A program made the translations under genes and the position numbers. The notes under the pieces were generated by a model that saw nothing but the letters and a program-made list of their open reading frames with translations, was not told the DNA's origin and searched no databases. From an uncultured Verrucomicrobiales bacterium (GTDB lineage: Bacteria; Verrucomicrobiota; Verrucomicrobiia; Verrucomicrobiales; DEV007), in contig CALAHF010000105.1 of the NCBI GenBank assembly GCA_937891465.1, forward strand, positions 1 through 64,000: a stretch of DNA of 64,000 nt. The letters are read 5' to 3'. Positions 17,411 to 25,599 of the stretch are shown piece after piece; positions within the stretch are counted from its first letter, which is position 1; each line of letters starts with the position of its first letter.

Positions 17411-18685
17411 ATGAAATCGGACACCCAGATCACCACTTTCGATAACGGCGTGCAGCTCGCGACCACCTCCATGCCGCACATGGAGAGTGTCGCGATTGGT
17501 TTCTGGACTCGCGTCGGCAGTCGGCACGAATCCCTCGAAAATAGCGGAATCGCTCACTTCATCGAGCACCTCCTATTCAAAGGAACCCCGAGTCGCACGT
17601 CGGCAGAAATCTCACGCCAGATCGAAAGTCTCGGCGCGAGTCTCGATGGTTACACCGTCGAAGATCACACCTGCTATCACGTCAAAGGCCCCTGCGATCA
17701 GTTGGAACCCTTGGTTGATGTGCTCGCCGATTTTTACCGCTTCCCTGTCTTCGACACAAAAGATATCGAAGCCGAGCGAAATGTGATTTTTGAAGAAATC
17801 GCCATGGTGCGCGATCAGCCTTCGCAGATGCTGGAAGACCTTCTCAGCGAAGCCGCCTGGGGGTGCGATCATCCTCTTGGCCGCCCGATTACTGGAACAG
17901 AAATCAGCCTGACAGGAATGGGGCGAAACGAATTGCTGTCCTTTTACAATCGGGCCTATGCCTCGCAGGAAACTGTGATTTCCGTCGCAGGAAATATTGA
18001 TCACAAACAAGCGGTCGACATCGTCTACGAACGAGTTCAGGACATGCAGCGGTCTCACCCGATGCAGTTCAAAGACGCGGATCGTCCGACACAAGGGTTT
18101 TCGTTTGAAGCCCGGGAAGATTTGGAACAGGCCCAAATCGCAATTGGATTTCGCGGAGTTTCCCGGAACGATCCCGATCGCTACGCCATGAAAATGCTGA
18201 ACGTTCTGCTCGGCGAAAACATGAGCTCGCGGCTTTTCCAAGTGCTCCGCGAAGAGGCGGCGCTGTGCTACGAAATTCAGAGCGACATCATGAGTTTTGA
18301 CGACGCCGGCTTGCTCCACATGTTCATCGCGTTGGATCCTGAGAACGTCACTGAAGCACTCGAAATAATCGCACAGGTCCTGAAATCGTTCCGCGACAAA
18401 CCCGTTTCCGAGTCAGAGCTTGAAGAGGCAAAATCGTATTTGATCGGTCAAAGCCGCATCGCACTGGAAAACACCGCGTCCCAAATGATGTGGTCAGGCG
18501 AGTCCCTCCTTGCCTTCAACGGACTCGTCCAGCCATCCGAAGTGTTTGATCAAATCAAGCAAGTCACCGTCGAAGAAATTCAAAAGATGGCGCAACGAAT
18601 GTTTCAGCCCAAAGGCATGGCGATCGCCGGGATCGGCCCTCATGGCGCTGGTTTGGAATTGAATCGGTGGGAATTAGTTTCTTAA
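17411..18685 (+). CDS. M16-family zinc metallopeptidase (processing peptidase-like)
   Basis: A 424-residue single-subunit M16B type. The inverse zinc motif HxxEH is complete (His49, Glu52, His53 in SGIAHFIEHLLFKGT), with the distal Glu region VEDHTCYHVKGP and ERNVIFEEIAMV. The second domain has the substrate-pocket R/Y-type segment (MLNVLLGENMSSRLFQVLRE). No signal peptide was seen, so it is probably cytoplasmic or exported without a cleaved signal. It probably forms an operon with trpS (21-base gap). The physiological substrate is unknown. Confidence 0.95.
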   Translation: MKSDTQITTFDNGVQLATTSMPHMESVAIGFWTRVGSRHESLENSGIAHFIEHLLFKGTPSRTSAEISRQIESLGASLDGYTVEDHTCYHVKGPCDQLEPLVDVLADFYRFPVFDTKDIEAERNVIFEEIAMVRDQPSQMLEDLLSEAAWGCDHPLGRPITGTEISLTGMGRNELLSFYNRAYASQETVISVAGNIDHKQAVDIVYERVQDMQRSHPMQFKDADRPTQGFSFEAREDLEQAQIAIGFRGVSRNDPDRYAMKMLNVLLGENMSSRLFQVLREEAALCYEIQSDIMSFDDAGLLHMFIALDPENVTEALEIIAQVLKSFRDKPVSESELEEAKSYLIGQSRIALENTASQMMWSGESLLAFNGLVQPSEVFDQIKQVTVEEIQKMAQRMFQPKGMAIAGIGPHGAGLELNRWELVS

Positions 18686-18749
18686 ATCTTACTAGGCTCA
18701 AAAAACACACAATTCGGGCATCGCATCACTAACGGATTCATGAGACGAT

Positions 18750-18797
18750 TTCACGAATCAACCGTGTTGAATCGATGAACAAACCTTATTGGATCGT
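18750..18797. repeat. Palindromic repeat R5, forms the start of the PSCyt gene
   Basis: The arms tcacgaatcaaccgtgttga and aaaccttattggatcgt surround atcgatgaac. The ATG inside the repeat (18775) is the start codon of the following gene, and the right arm encodes its first eight residues. Confidence 0.82.
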
Positions 18798-21700
18798 TGC
18801 AGCTCTATTCTGCGGATCGGCGGCATCCGCCGAAGCCGAGGACATTGATTTCAACCGCGATATCCGTCCGATTCTTTCGGAAAATTGTTCGCATTGTCAC
18901 GGACCCGATTCCGAAGCGCGCAAAGCGGATTTGCGAATGGACACGCAACTTGGAACGCGTGCTGACCTTGGCGGAACAGTCGCAATCGTTCCCGGTGATT
19001 TGGACGCGAGCGAGGCCTGGCAACGAATCAATCACAACGATCCGGATGAAATGATGCCGCCACCGAATTCGAACCGGCACGTTTCAGCGAAAGAAAAAGA
19101 CCTTCTAGAAAAGTGGATCCTCGCTGGTGGAAATTTCGAAGAGCACTGGGCGTATCTGAAACCGGTCAAAGCAACGGTCCCGGACGGCACGAATCCGGTT
19201 GATCATTTTGTGCGGGAAAAACTGGCGCAACTTGGAATGAAACCGTCGCTCCCGGCAAACAAACGGGCGCTGATTCGACGGGCGAGTTTGGATATCACAG
19301 GACTACCGCCGACTCCTGATGAAGTGGCTGCGTTTATCGCAGACGAATCAAATAAAGCTTTCGAACTCGTCGTTGAGCGTCTTCTAAAATCCCCGCGATT
19401 TGGAGAACGCTGGGCGAGACCATGGCTGGACCTAGCACGCTACGCCGATTCGAATGGTTATCAGGCCGATCAAATTCGTGATAGCTGGGCCTACCGAGAC
19501 TGGGTGATTGATGCCCTGAATTCCAACATGCCGTTTGATCAATTTACGATCGAACAGCTCGCTGGTGATCTATTGCCCAATGCGACTCTGAGCCAAAAAA
19601 TCGCCACGGGATTTCACCGGACGGTTCCATGCAACGTCGAAGCAGGAGTTCATCCGGAAGAAAATCGAACCAATCAAGTCATCGACCGTGTGAACACGAC
19701 GGCAACGGTATGGCTTGGGTCAACGCTGGAATGCTCCCAGTGCCATGATCATAAATTCGACCCGTTTTCGATGAAGGATTACTACGGAATTTTTGCTTAC
19801 TTCAATCAAACCCCGTTGGAAGTTCAGAATCGCAGCGGCAAAGGCGTGAGCTTCGATTTTTACGGTCCCAAAATGGAGCTGCCGATGAGCGCGGACAAAG
19901 AGGCCACTCGAAAAAACCTCGAAACTGAAGTCGCAGCTCTAAAAACGAAGCGGTCAACACTGACGGGTGGCTCGAAAAAGGATCGATCAGATTGGGAAAA
20001 AAGGATGTTCGCCGCCTCGAAACAGGCAGGGAAATGGGAGGTTCTTAAAATCGATTCCTTTTCCGGAACGGGGAACGAGACCTTCAAAGATCTCGGCGAT
20101 GGCTCGATTTTAGTGACGGGTCCGAATCCGGATAAATCGACCTATACAATTTCTGTATCGACAAAACAGGGCGGAATTCGAGCGGTCAAGATCGAGGCGT
20201 TGACTCACGATTCGCTTCCCGCAAACGGCCCGGCGAGGGGAAATGGAAATCGTCCCAACGTCATCCTCAGCGAAGCAAGACTTGAAATCGCGGAAGCAGG
20301 TGGAAAAGCCGAGGTCGTTCAACTTTCCAGAGCGACCGCAGATTTTTCTCAAAAAGGCTGGGATGCAGCCGCTTTGATCGACAACGATTTGAAAACCGGC
20401 TGGGCAATCAGTCCCCAGTTTGGAAAAGATCACTGGATTCAGTTTCGAACCGGTAACGGCACGAAAGGAATTGGGAAATCGGATTCCGAAAATGAACTCA
20501 AGCTCACTCTGATCCAAAACTACGGTAGTCAGCGCGTGATTGGTCGGCTGCGAATTTTGGTGACGCGAGATGACCCGTCCGCTTCAGAGTTGAAGCCCGA
20601 ATTGATCACATTGTTTCAAAAACCGGCGAAAAATCGGACCGCACCCGAAAAGAAGAAACTCGATGCGCTGTTCGCAGATACGAATCCCCAGCTCAAAGCC
20701 GTTGATCAAAAAATCAAACAAGCAGAAATCCGCTTGAAATCCGTTGAGCCGGATTCAACCCTGGTGATGGTCGAGTTGGAGGAAGCTCGTGAAACTCATG
20801 TGATGAAACGCGGGAACTATCTGGATAAAGGCGATCAGGTTGGCGCGGGAACGCCTGGACTCTTGCACCCAATCAATGAGTCACTTCCCGAAAACCGTTT
20901 GGGATTTGCGCAATGGCTGATGAATTCAGACAATCCGCTCGTCGCGCGCGTGACGGTAAACCGGTGGTGGGCCGAAATTTTTGGGCGGGGGATTGTCCGC
21001 ACGGTTGAGGATTTTGGGACGCAATCGGAACCACCGACTCACCCTGAACTTCTTGATTGGCTGGCGGTAGAATTCGCCGAAAGCGGATGGGACATGAAAA
21101 ATATCATCAAAACAATCGTGATGTCGGAGACGTATCAGCAGTCATCAGACATTTCCGAAGACGCTCTCGAAATCGATCCCGAAAATCGTCTGCTTGGGCG
21201 TGGCCCGCGATTTCGAATGAGTGCTGAAATGATTCGTGACACTGCGCTCACGGTGAGTGGATTGCTTTCTACAAAAATGCATGGACCTCCGATTATGCCG
21301 TATCAGCCCGCCGGAATGTGGCGACAAGTCGGACGAAATGAGCCGACTTGGATTGAAGCAAAGGATGAAAATCGCTGGCGACGCGGGGTGTATGTCATTT
21401 GGCGACGAGCAGCTCCTTATCCGAGTTTTGTAAATTTCGACGGCCCTGACCGAAGCGCCTGCGTTGTTCAGCGCCCGAGAACTAATACTCCGCTCCAAGC
21501 GCTAACCTTACTCAACGATCCGGTTTATACCGAAGCCGCGCTGGCTTTGGCCGATCGGATATTGCACGAACTCCCCGATGCAGAGCCTGAACAGCAGATC
21601 GAACGGGCTTTTAAAATTGTGCTCAATCGCAAACCGACGAGCGAGGAACGGGAACACGTCAAAACAATGTTAGAAGATCGCCTTGCAAAACTTCGGGCCG

Positions 21701-21846
21701 AGTCTGATCTCGCTGAAGATGCGATCACCGGTGCCAGCGCCGTTTACAAACCGAAGTCAGACAAATCCAAACGAGCCGATTTGGCCGCGTGGTATTTTAT
21801 CGGAAACGTCCTTCTCAATCTCGACGAAGTCGTGACGAAAGGATGA
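18775..21846 (+). CDS. Secreted PSCyt1-DUF1549-DUF1553 cytochrome-like protein
   Basis: A 1023-residue protein of the planctomycete/verrucomicrobial type. Its signal peptide is MNKPYWIVAALFCGSAASA. A PSCyt1 c-type haem motif follows (ENCSHCHGP, CxxCH). Next is the PSCyt2/DUF1549 domain (~residues 155-365, with RFGERWARPWLDLARYADS and a second CxxCH in LECSQCHDHKF). A beta-rich insert (~390-600) has DHWIQF, reminiscent of a discoidin-type fold. The PSD1/DUF1553 domain (~700-1010, with NPLVARVTVNRWW and NTPLQALTLLNDPV) ends the protein. A DUF1501 gene usually follows such genes and is absent here. The start codon and first residues come from repeat R5. The biochemical role of the family is not established. 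Confidence 0.93.
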   Translation: MNKPYWIVAALFCGSAASAEAEDIDFNRDIRPILSENCSHCHGPDSEARKADLRMDTQLGTRADLGGTVAIVPGDLDASEAWQRINHNDPDEMMPPPNSNRHVSAKEKDLLEKWILAGGNFEEHWAYLKPVKATVPDGTNPVDHFVREKLAQLGMKPSLPANKRALIRRASLDITGLPPTPDEVAAFIADESNKAFELVVERLLKSPRFGERWARPWLDLARYADSNGYQADQIRDSWAYRDWVIDALNSNMPFDQFTIEQLAGDLLPNATLSQKIATGFHRTVPCNVEAGVHPEENRTNQVIDRVNTTATVWLGSTLECSQCHDHKFDPFSMKDYYGIFAYFNQTPLEVQNRSGKGVSFDFYGPKMELPMSADKEATRKNLETEVAALKTKRSTLTGGSKKDRSDWEKRMFAASKQAGKWEVLKIDSFSGTGNETFKDLGDGSILVTGPNPDKSTYTISVSTKQGGIRAVKIEALTHDSLPANGPARGNGNRPNVILSEARLEIAEAGGKAEVVQLSRATADFSQKGWDAAALIDNDLKTGWAISPQFGKDHWIQFRTGNGTKGIGKSDSENELKLTLIQNYGSQRVIGRLRILVTRDDPSASELKPELITLFQKPAKNRTAPEKKKLDALFADTNPQLKAVDQKIKQAEIRLKSVEPDSTLVMVELEEARETHVMKRGNYLDKGDQVGAGTPGLLHPINESLPENRLGFAQWLMNSDNPLVARVTVNRWWAEIFGRGIVRTVEDFGTQSEPPTHPELLDWLAVEFAESGWDMKNIIKTIVMSETYQQSSDISEDALEIDPENRLLGRGPRFRMSAEMIRDTALTVSGLLSTKMHGPPIMPYQPAGMWRQVGRNEPTWIEAKDENRWRRGVYVIWRRAAPYPSFVNFDGPDRSACVVQRPRTNTPLQALTLLNDPVYTEAALALADRILHELPDAEPEQQIERAFKIVLNRKPTSEEREHVKTMLEDRLAKLRAESDLAEDAITGASAVYKPKSDKSKRADLAAWYFIGNVLLNLDEVVTKG

Positions 21847-21852
21847 TTTAGT

Positions 21853-22593
21853 TTAGGCAGGAATGCTCAACCAAACCGTGGTGGTTCCGTCGGCGTTGCG
21901 CAGCCCGAGCCGAATTCCCATTTGCCCTGCGAGAATCGCCGCCGTAGTAAGGCCGTTGCCTTCGTGGTCATTTCCTTTCGTGCCTTCGAATGGAGTAAAC
22001 ATCTTCATGATGTTTTCCGCCGGAATTGATTCACTCGAATTACGGATGAAAATGTTCACGTTGTTTCCTTCGACAGCTTCGCCCGGAGGAAATACATCGA
22101 TAGCAACTTCGCCTTTGGGAGTCATTGCTCCGGCCGCCTCAGCTGCGTTCTGGGTCAATTCACGGAGAATTTCGTTGAGTCGATTTCCGTCGGCTTGAAT
22201 GATCGGCAACCCTTCGGGTCGGTTGAACTGCAACCCAACGCCATGTTCGTCGCACAGTGATTTTGTAACCTGCTCAAAATACGGGAATAACGCATTCAGG
22301 TCGGTGTCTTCAATCTGAACGCGCGCACAGCCTGCCGTTGTTAAGATTCCCCTCGCCAACTCAGTCGATTGATGAGCAGACTCTTTCATCTGCTGAACAT
22401 TATCGCAAACCGATTGTGAGACGTCATCGTCCATCAGAATCAAGCTCGAGAACCCTTGGACCACTCCAAGCATGTTGTTATTTTTGTGAATCAAACCCTG
22501 AAGCAATTCCTTGTAGAAATTGCGGGTCGGAGATTCATCAAGGACCAAATGGTCTGCGAAAACGAAACTTTGAGACGGGTCAATATCGGCCAT
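21853..22593 (-). CDS. Soluble histidine kinase core without a sensor domain
   Basis: A 246-residue protein. The dimerisation region carries a plausible phosphorylation His in LIHKNNNMLGVVQGFSS (~residue 36). The ATPase domain has the N box (LRELTQNAAEAAGA) and a G box (NDHEGNGLTTAAILAG). No membrane segment, PAS or other sensor domain was seen, and only ~30 residues precede the His region. It may take its signal from a partner protein. It is convergent with the PSCyt gene (6 bases apart) and has no response regulator next to it. Confidence 0.85.
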   Translation of the reverse strand: MADIDPSQSFVFADHLVLDESPTRNFYKELLQGLIHKNNNMLGVVQGFSSLILMDDDVSQSVCDNVQQMKESAHQSTELARGILTTAGCARVQIEDTDLNALFPYFEQVTKSLCDEHGVGLQFNRPEGLPIIQADGNRLNEILRELTQNAAEAAGAMTPKGEVAIDVFPPGEAVEGNNVNIFIRNSSESIPAENIMKMFTPFEGTKGNDHEGNGLTTAAILAGQMGIRLGLRNADGTTTVWLSIPA

Positions 22594-22675
22594 GTCAGCA
22601 GCGGCTTGTAAGAGATTAATTGAGAGAAAATTGGCAATTAATTAGCATAATTAAAATACTTAGATAACCAATGCT

Positions 22676-23509
22676 TTAACGGCAACTGGCCTCTGAGTCA
22701 ACCCGCCGAACCCGTTCAGCAGAACGAATTTCGACGGTTTTTTCACTCGTTTGGACCAAAAGTTCGCCATCCGGCCCAATTGACTTCGCCAAACCGGTAA
22801 CAATCTCGCTTCCCGTATGAACCTCAACGGCCCGTCCGTTTAAAAAACTCCGTGATTCGATCGCCTGTTTTGCCGACTCAAAATTTGAAATAGAAGCCGG
22901 ATAAATCGCGATCCACTCCGCCAAAATATGAGCCAGAAGGATGGAACGCGACAAAACCCGGTCCGTTTTTTCGAATAGCGAAGCGGCGATTTCACGGACA
23001 TCGTCCGGAAATTCAGCGGGTCGAATATTCACGTTTAAACCCACACCCACCGCGCAAAACGATCCGGACGAATCTTGAGAGATCCGCGACTCGACCAAAA
23101 TTCCGCCTAACTTACGATCCAAAAACATGAGGTCGTTGGGCCATTTCAATTCGATTTCCTGAATGCCCGGAATCGCCGATTCGATCCCGCGCGCTACCGC
23201 CAAGCCAATCAAATGAGGAATGCGCGTCCACTGATCAATCGGCTCGGTAGGACGTAGGACGATCGAAAACATCAGGTTTTTCCCCGGAGGAGATTCCCAT
23301 CGATTCTCTCGGCGCCCCCGACCATTGGTCTGATGATCGGCCACAATGACGAGGCCATCCAGCTCTCCGCGACTTCCAGCCTTGGTAGCGTCGTCGTTCG
23401 TCGAAACCGTTTCTTCGCGAATTTCGAATCGGAGCCCCAGACTCGCGCTATTGCCGGCCAGTTTACGAAGCTCTGCCTGAATCACCGTTTCTGAAATGGG
23501 ATCGATCAT
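22676..23509 (-). CDS. birA: Biotin-acetyl-CoA-carboxylase ligase (BirA, no repressor domain)
   Basis: Attaches biotin to carboxylase carrier protein. The 277-residue protein begins directly in the catalytic domain: ETVSTNDDATKAG, then the biotinyl-AMP loop TNGRGRRENRWESPPGKNLMFS, then ELKWPNDLMFLDRKLGGILVE and GVGLNVNI. A C-terminal SH3-like domain follows (~residues 225-270). The N-terminal helix-turn-helix of E. coli BirA is absent, so this is a group I enzyme that does not repress transcription. Repeat R6 lies directly upstream. Confidence 0.95.
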   Translation of the reverse strand: MIDPISETVIQAELRKLAGNSASLGLRFEIREETVSTNDDATKAGSRGELDGLVIVADHQTNGRGRRENRWESPPGKNLMFSIVLRPTEPIDQWTRIPHLIGLAVARGIESAIPGIQEIELKWPNDLMFLDRKLGGILVESRISQDSSGSFCAVGVGLNVNIRPAEFPDDVREIAASLFEKTDRVLSRSILLAHILAEWIAIYPASISNFESAKQAIESRSFLNGRAVEVHTGSEIVTGLAKSIGPDGELLVQTSEKTVEIRSAERVRRVDSEASCR

Positions 23510-23529
23510 TTTGCGTGAGCTCCACTTTT

Positions 23530-23574
23530 TCGAATCAACAGGGTCTATTCATCGAACATACCCTATTAGTTCAT
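23530..23574. repeat. Palindromic repeat R6, head-to-head
   Basis: cgaatcaacagggtctattc and ataccctattagttcat oppose each other around atcgaac. It lies between nadC and birA, upstream of birA. Confidence 0.85.
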
Positions 23575-23633
23575 AGGGCTATCTTCCGGTTCCGCTGTCG
23601 CGGTATCCTCAGACCGCTGGCAAGCCAGTTTGT

Positions 23634-23651
23634 CACCCTGTTGGTTCGTAG
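23634..23651. repeat. Half copy of the repeat unit (R6b)
   Basis: The sequence caccctgttggttcgtag is a single opposing arm of the same family, 60 bases from R6 in the same intergenic interval and ahead of the nadC stop. Confidence 0.65.
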
Positions 23652-23667
23652 AAATTCATTTTACAGT

Positions 23668-24534
23668 TCAGGCACTCTTTAGATCAAGCCCCAAGTCCAC
23701 GGCTGTCGCGGAATGCGTCAGCGCACCAATCGAAATGTAATCGACTCCGGTTTCAGAGATTGATTCTGCAGTTGTTAAATTTACGCCCCCGCTGGCTTCA
23801 AGCAGAACGGTTGGGGCCGATTCATCGCGCATCGTGACGGCAGAACGCAATTGCTCCAGCGTCATATTATCTAACAAAATCACATCGACCGCTTCAAGCG
23901 CGAGGAAGGTTTTCACTTGTTCGAGCGTGTCCGCTTCGAGTTCGATTTTTATTTCTGGATGAATTTCGCGCACTCCACGAATCCCTTTTTCCAGAGCACT
24001 CGCTTTGTTTTCGGCGACCAAATGATTATCTTTCACCATCACGGCATCGAACAAGCCCATTCGGTGATTGGTTCCGCCACCAGCGGCAACGGCTGCTTTC
24101 TCAAGCAATCGCCAGCCCGGAGTGGTCTTCCGCGTGTCGAGAATTTTCGCTTTGGTGTGGGAGACGAGTTCGACGAAACTACGGGTCAACGTCGAGATTC
24201 CGGAGAGCCACTGAAGAAAGTTCAGGGCGGTTCGCTCTGCTGTCAGAATCGATTGCGTCGGCCCTGAAATTTTCATGGCGCAGTCGCCGAGATCGAGGGC
24301 GGTCCCTTCACTCACGACAAAATCAATTTCGATGTTGGAATCGATTTTTTTGAAAACGCGCGTGGCAATTTCAAGTCCAGAGACAACGCAGGATTCACGG
24401 GCGTTGATCGAACCGGTTGAACGGTGATCCGCCGGAACAAAGTTCAACGACGTGACATCGCCGGCCTGATCGAGATCTTCTTCCAGCGCAAGCCCGATGA
24501 GGGTTTCGATTCGTTGATCCAATTTTGAGTCCAT
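23668..24534 (-). CDS. nadC: Nicotinate-nucleotide pyrophosphorylase (quinolinate phosphoribosyltransferase)
   Basis: Makes nicotinate mononucleotide from quinolinate in NAD synthesis. At 288 residues it has normal length and begins with LEEDLDQAGDVTS. Key motifs: TAERTALNFLQWLSGIST, then the substrate-binding ILDTRKTTPGWRLLEKAAV and GGGTNHRMGLFDAVMVKDNH, then EADTLEQ, ILLDNMTLEQL and EASGGVNL. nadA and nadB are not in the window. The start at 24534 is only 6 bases downstream of the oxidoreductase stop, so the two genes are probably co-transcribed. Confidence 0.97.
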   Translation of the reverse strand: MDSKLDQRIETLIGLALEEDLDQAGDVTSLNFVPADHRSTGSINARESCVVSGLEIATRVFKKIDSNIEIDFVVSEGTALDLGDCAMKISGPTQSILTAERTALNFLQWLSGISTLTRSFVELVSHTKAKILDTRKTTPGWRLLEKAAVAAGGGTNHRMGLFDAVMVKDNHLVAENKASALEKGIRGVREIHPEIKIELEADTLEQVKTFLALEAVDVILLDNMTLEQLRSAVTMRDESAPTVLLEASGGVNLTTAESISETGVDYISIGALTHSATAVDLGLDLKSA

Positions 24535-24540
24535 AAATTT

Positions 24541-25575
24541 TTAGTCTGTCACGGGCAACGTGACGTTTTGCTTTTTGTCAGCGGCCTTCAATCCGGCTTC
24601 CAGGATCTCCTGCGCATCCCGGCAAATTTTCATTTCGCACAACGGGAAAACCGATGCATCGAGATTCTCAATCAAATGAATAAAGTGGCTGCTGGCCGAT
24701 TCCAAATCTGCCGACTGCTCAGGGACGGGAACTTCGCTTCCCTCGGGATCCTCAAGAGTTGCCTTGATCAATTTTCCGTCATGGTTTGGCTCAACCAAAA
24801 ACGTTCCTTCGCTCCCGTAAATCGCAGTCGTATAGGAGGTAATTTTTCCAATCTGAGTCCAACTCGCTTCCGTCGTTGCGATCGCATTGTTGTAGTTCAT
24901 CACGAGAATTGCATTGTCCTCGAGGGTTAAATCGGGTTTCAAACCGGTATTCAATTTGATCCCGGTAACGCTGTTGGGCGAACCGAGCAGCACCTGCGAA
25001 AGGGCGGCTCCGTAGCAACAATAATCCATCAGAGCACCCGCTCCATTGAGTTCAGCATCGTAGAGCCAATCGCAAAAATGCGAGCTGCAACCCAACTCGA
25101 CCGGCCCTTGATGAGCAGCACGGTATTTCACCTGCCAGAGTTGACCAATGTCACCGTTCGACGCGAGTTCAATGGCATGACGAAGCTGCGACCACCACGT
25201 GAACGGCCAATTGATAACCAACCTGACATTGTTGGCTTCAGCTGCCGCCAACATTTTGTCGGCCCCCGCCAGCGTTGCTGCCATGGGTTTTTCGACCAAA
25301 CAATGAAGTCCACGCTCGCAGGCAGCGATAGTGAGGTCCTCGCTCAGTTTGTTGCTTCCAAAAACATAGACGGCTGTCAGCTCTTCATTTTCGAGCAATG
25401 CTTCATGCGAATCATAGGTTTTTGCATCGGGATATTTTTCGCTGAACTGATCGAGCAACGGCTGATTGGTATCCGCTGCTGCGACGATTTTCGCATTCCT
25501 GATGCGGGACAACTCATCGACATTTCCCCACACATGATCGTGATGCAGGCCGAGAATTCCTATTCGATGAGTCAT
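24541..25575 (-). CDS. Gfo/Idh/MocA-family NAD(P)-dependent oxidoreductase
   Basis: A 344-residue protein with an N-terminal Rossmann fold (IGILGLHHDHVWGNVDELS) and the family EKP motif (CLVEKPMAATLAGADKML). The C-terminal beta-sheet domain has GALMDYCCYGAALSQVLLG. Members oxidise or epimerise sugars and cyclitols. The glycine pattern GLHHDH replaces the usual GxGxxG. The substrate cannot be inferred. nadC follows after 6 bases and the M3 peptidase gene lies 24 bases upstream, all on the minus strand. Confidence 0.9.
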   Translation of the reverse strand: MTHRIGILGLHHDHVWGNVDELSRIRNAKIVAAADTNQPLLDQFSEKYPDAKTYDSHEALLENEELTAVYVFGSNKLSEDLTIAACERGLHCLVEKPMAATLAGADKMLAAAEANNVRLVINWPFTWWSQLRHAIELASNGDIGQLWQVKYRAAHQGPVELGCSSHFCDWLYDAELNGAGALMDYCCYGAALSQVLLGSPNSVTGIKLNTGLKPDLTLEDNAILVMNYNNAIATTEASWTQIGKITSYTTAIYGSEGTFLVEPNHDGKLIKATLEDPEGSEVPVPEQSADLESASSHFIHLIENLDASVFPLCEMKICRDAQEILEAGLKAADKKQNVTLPVTD

Positions 25576-25599
25576 ATTTTTTAGACAGAGGTTGATGCT

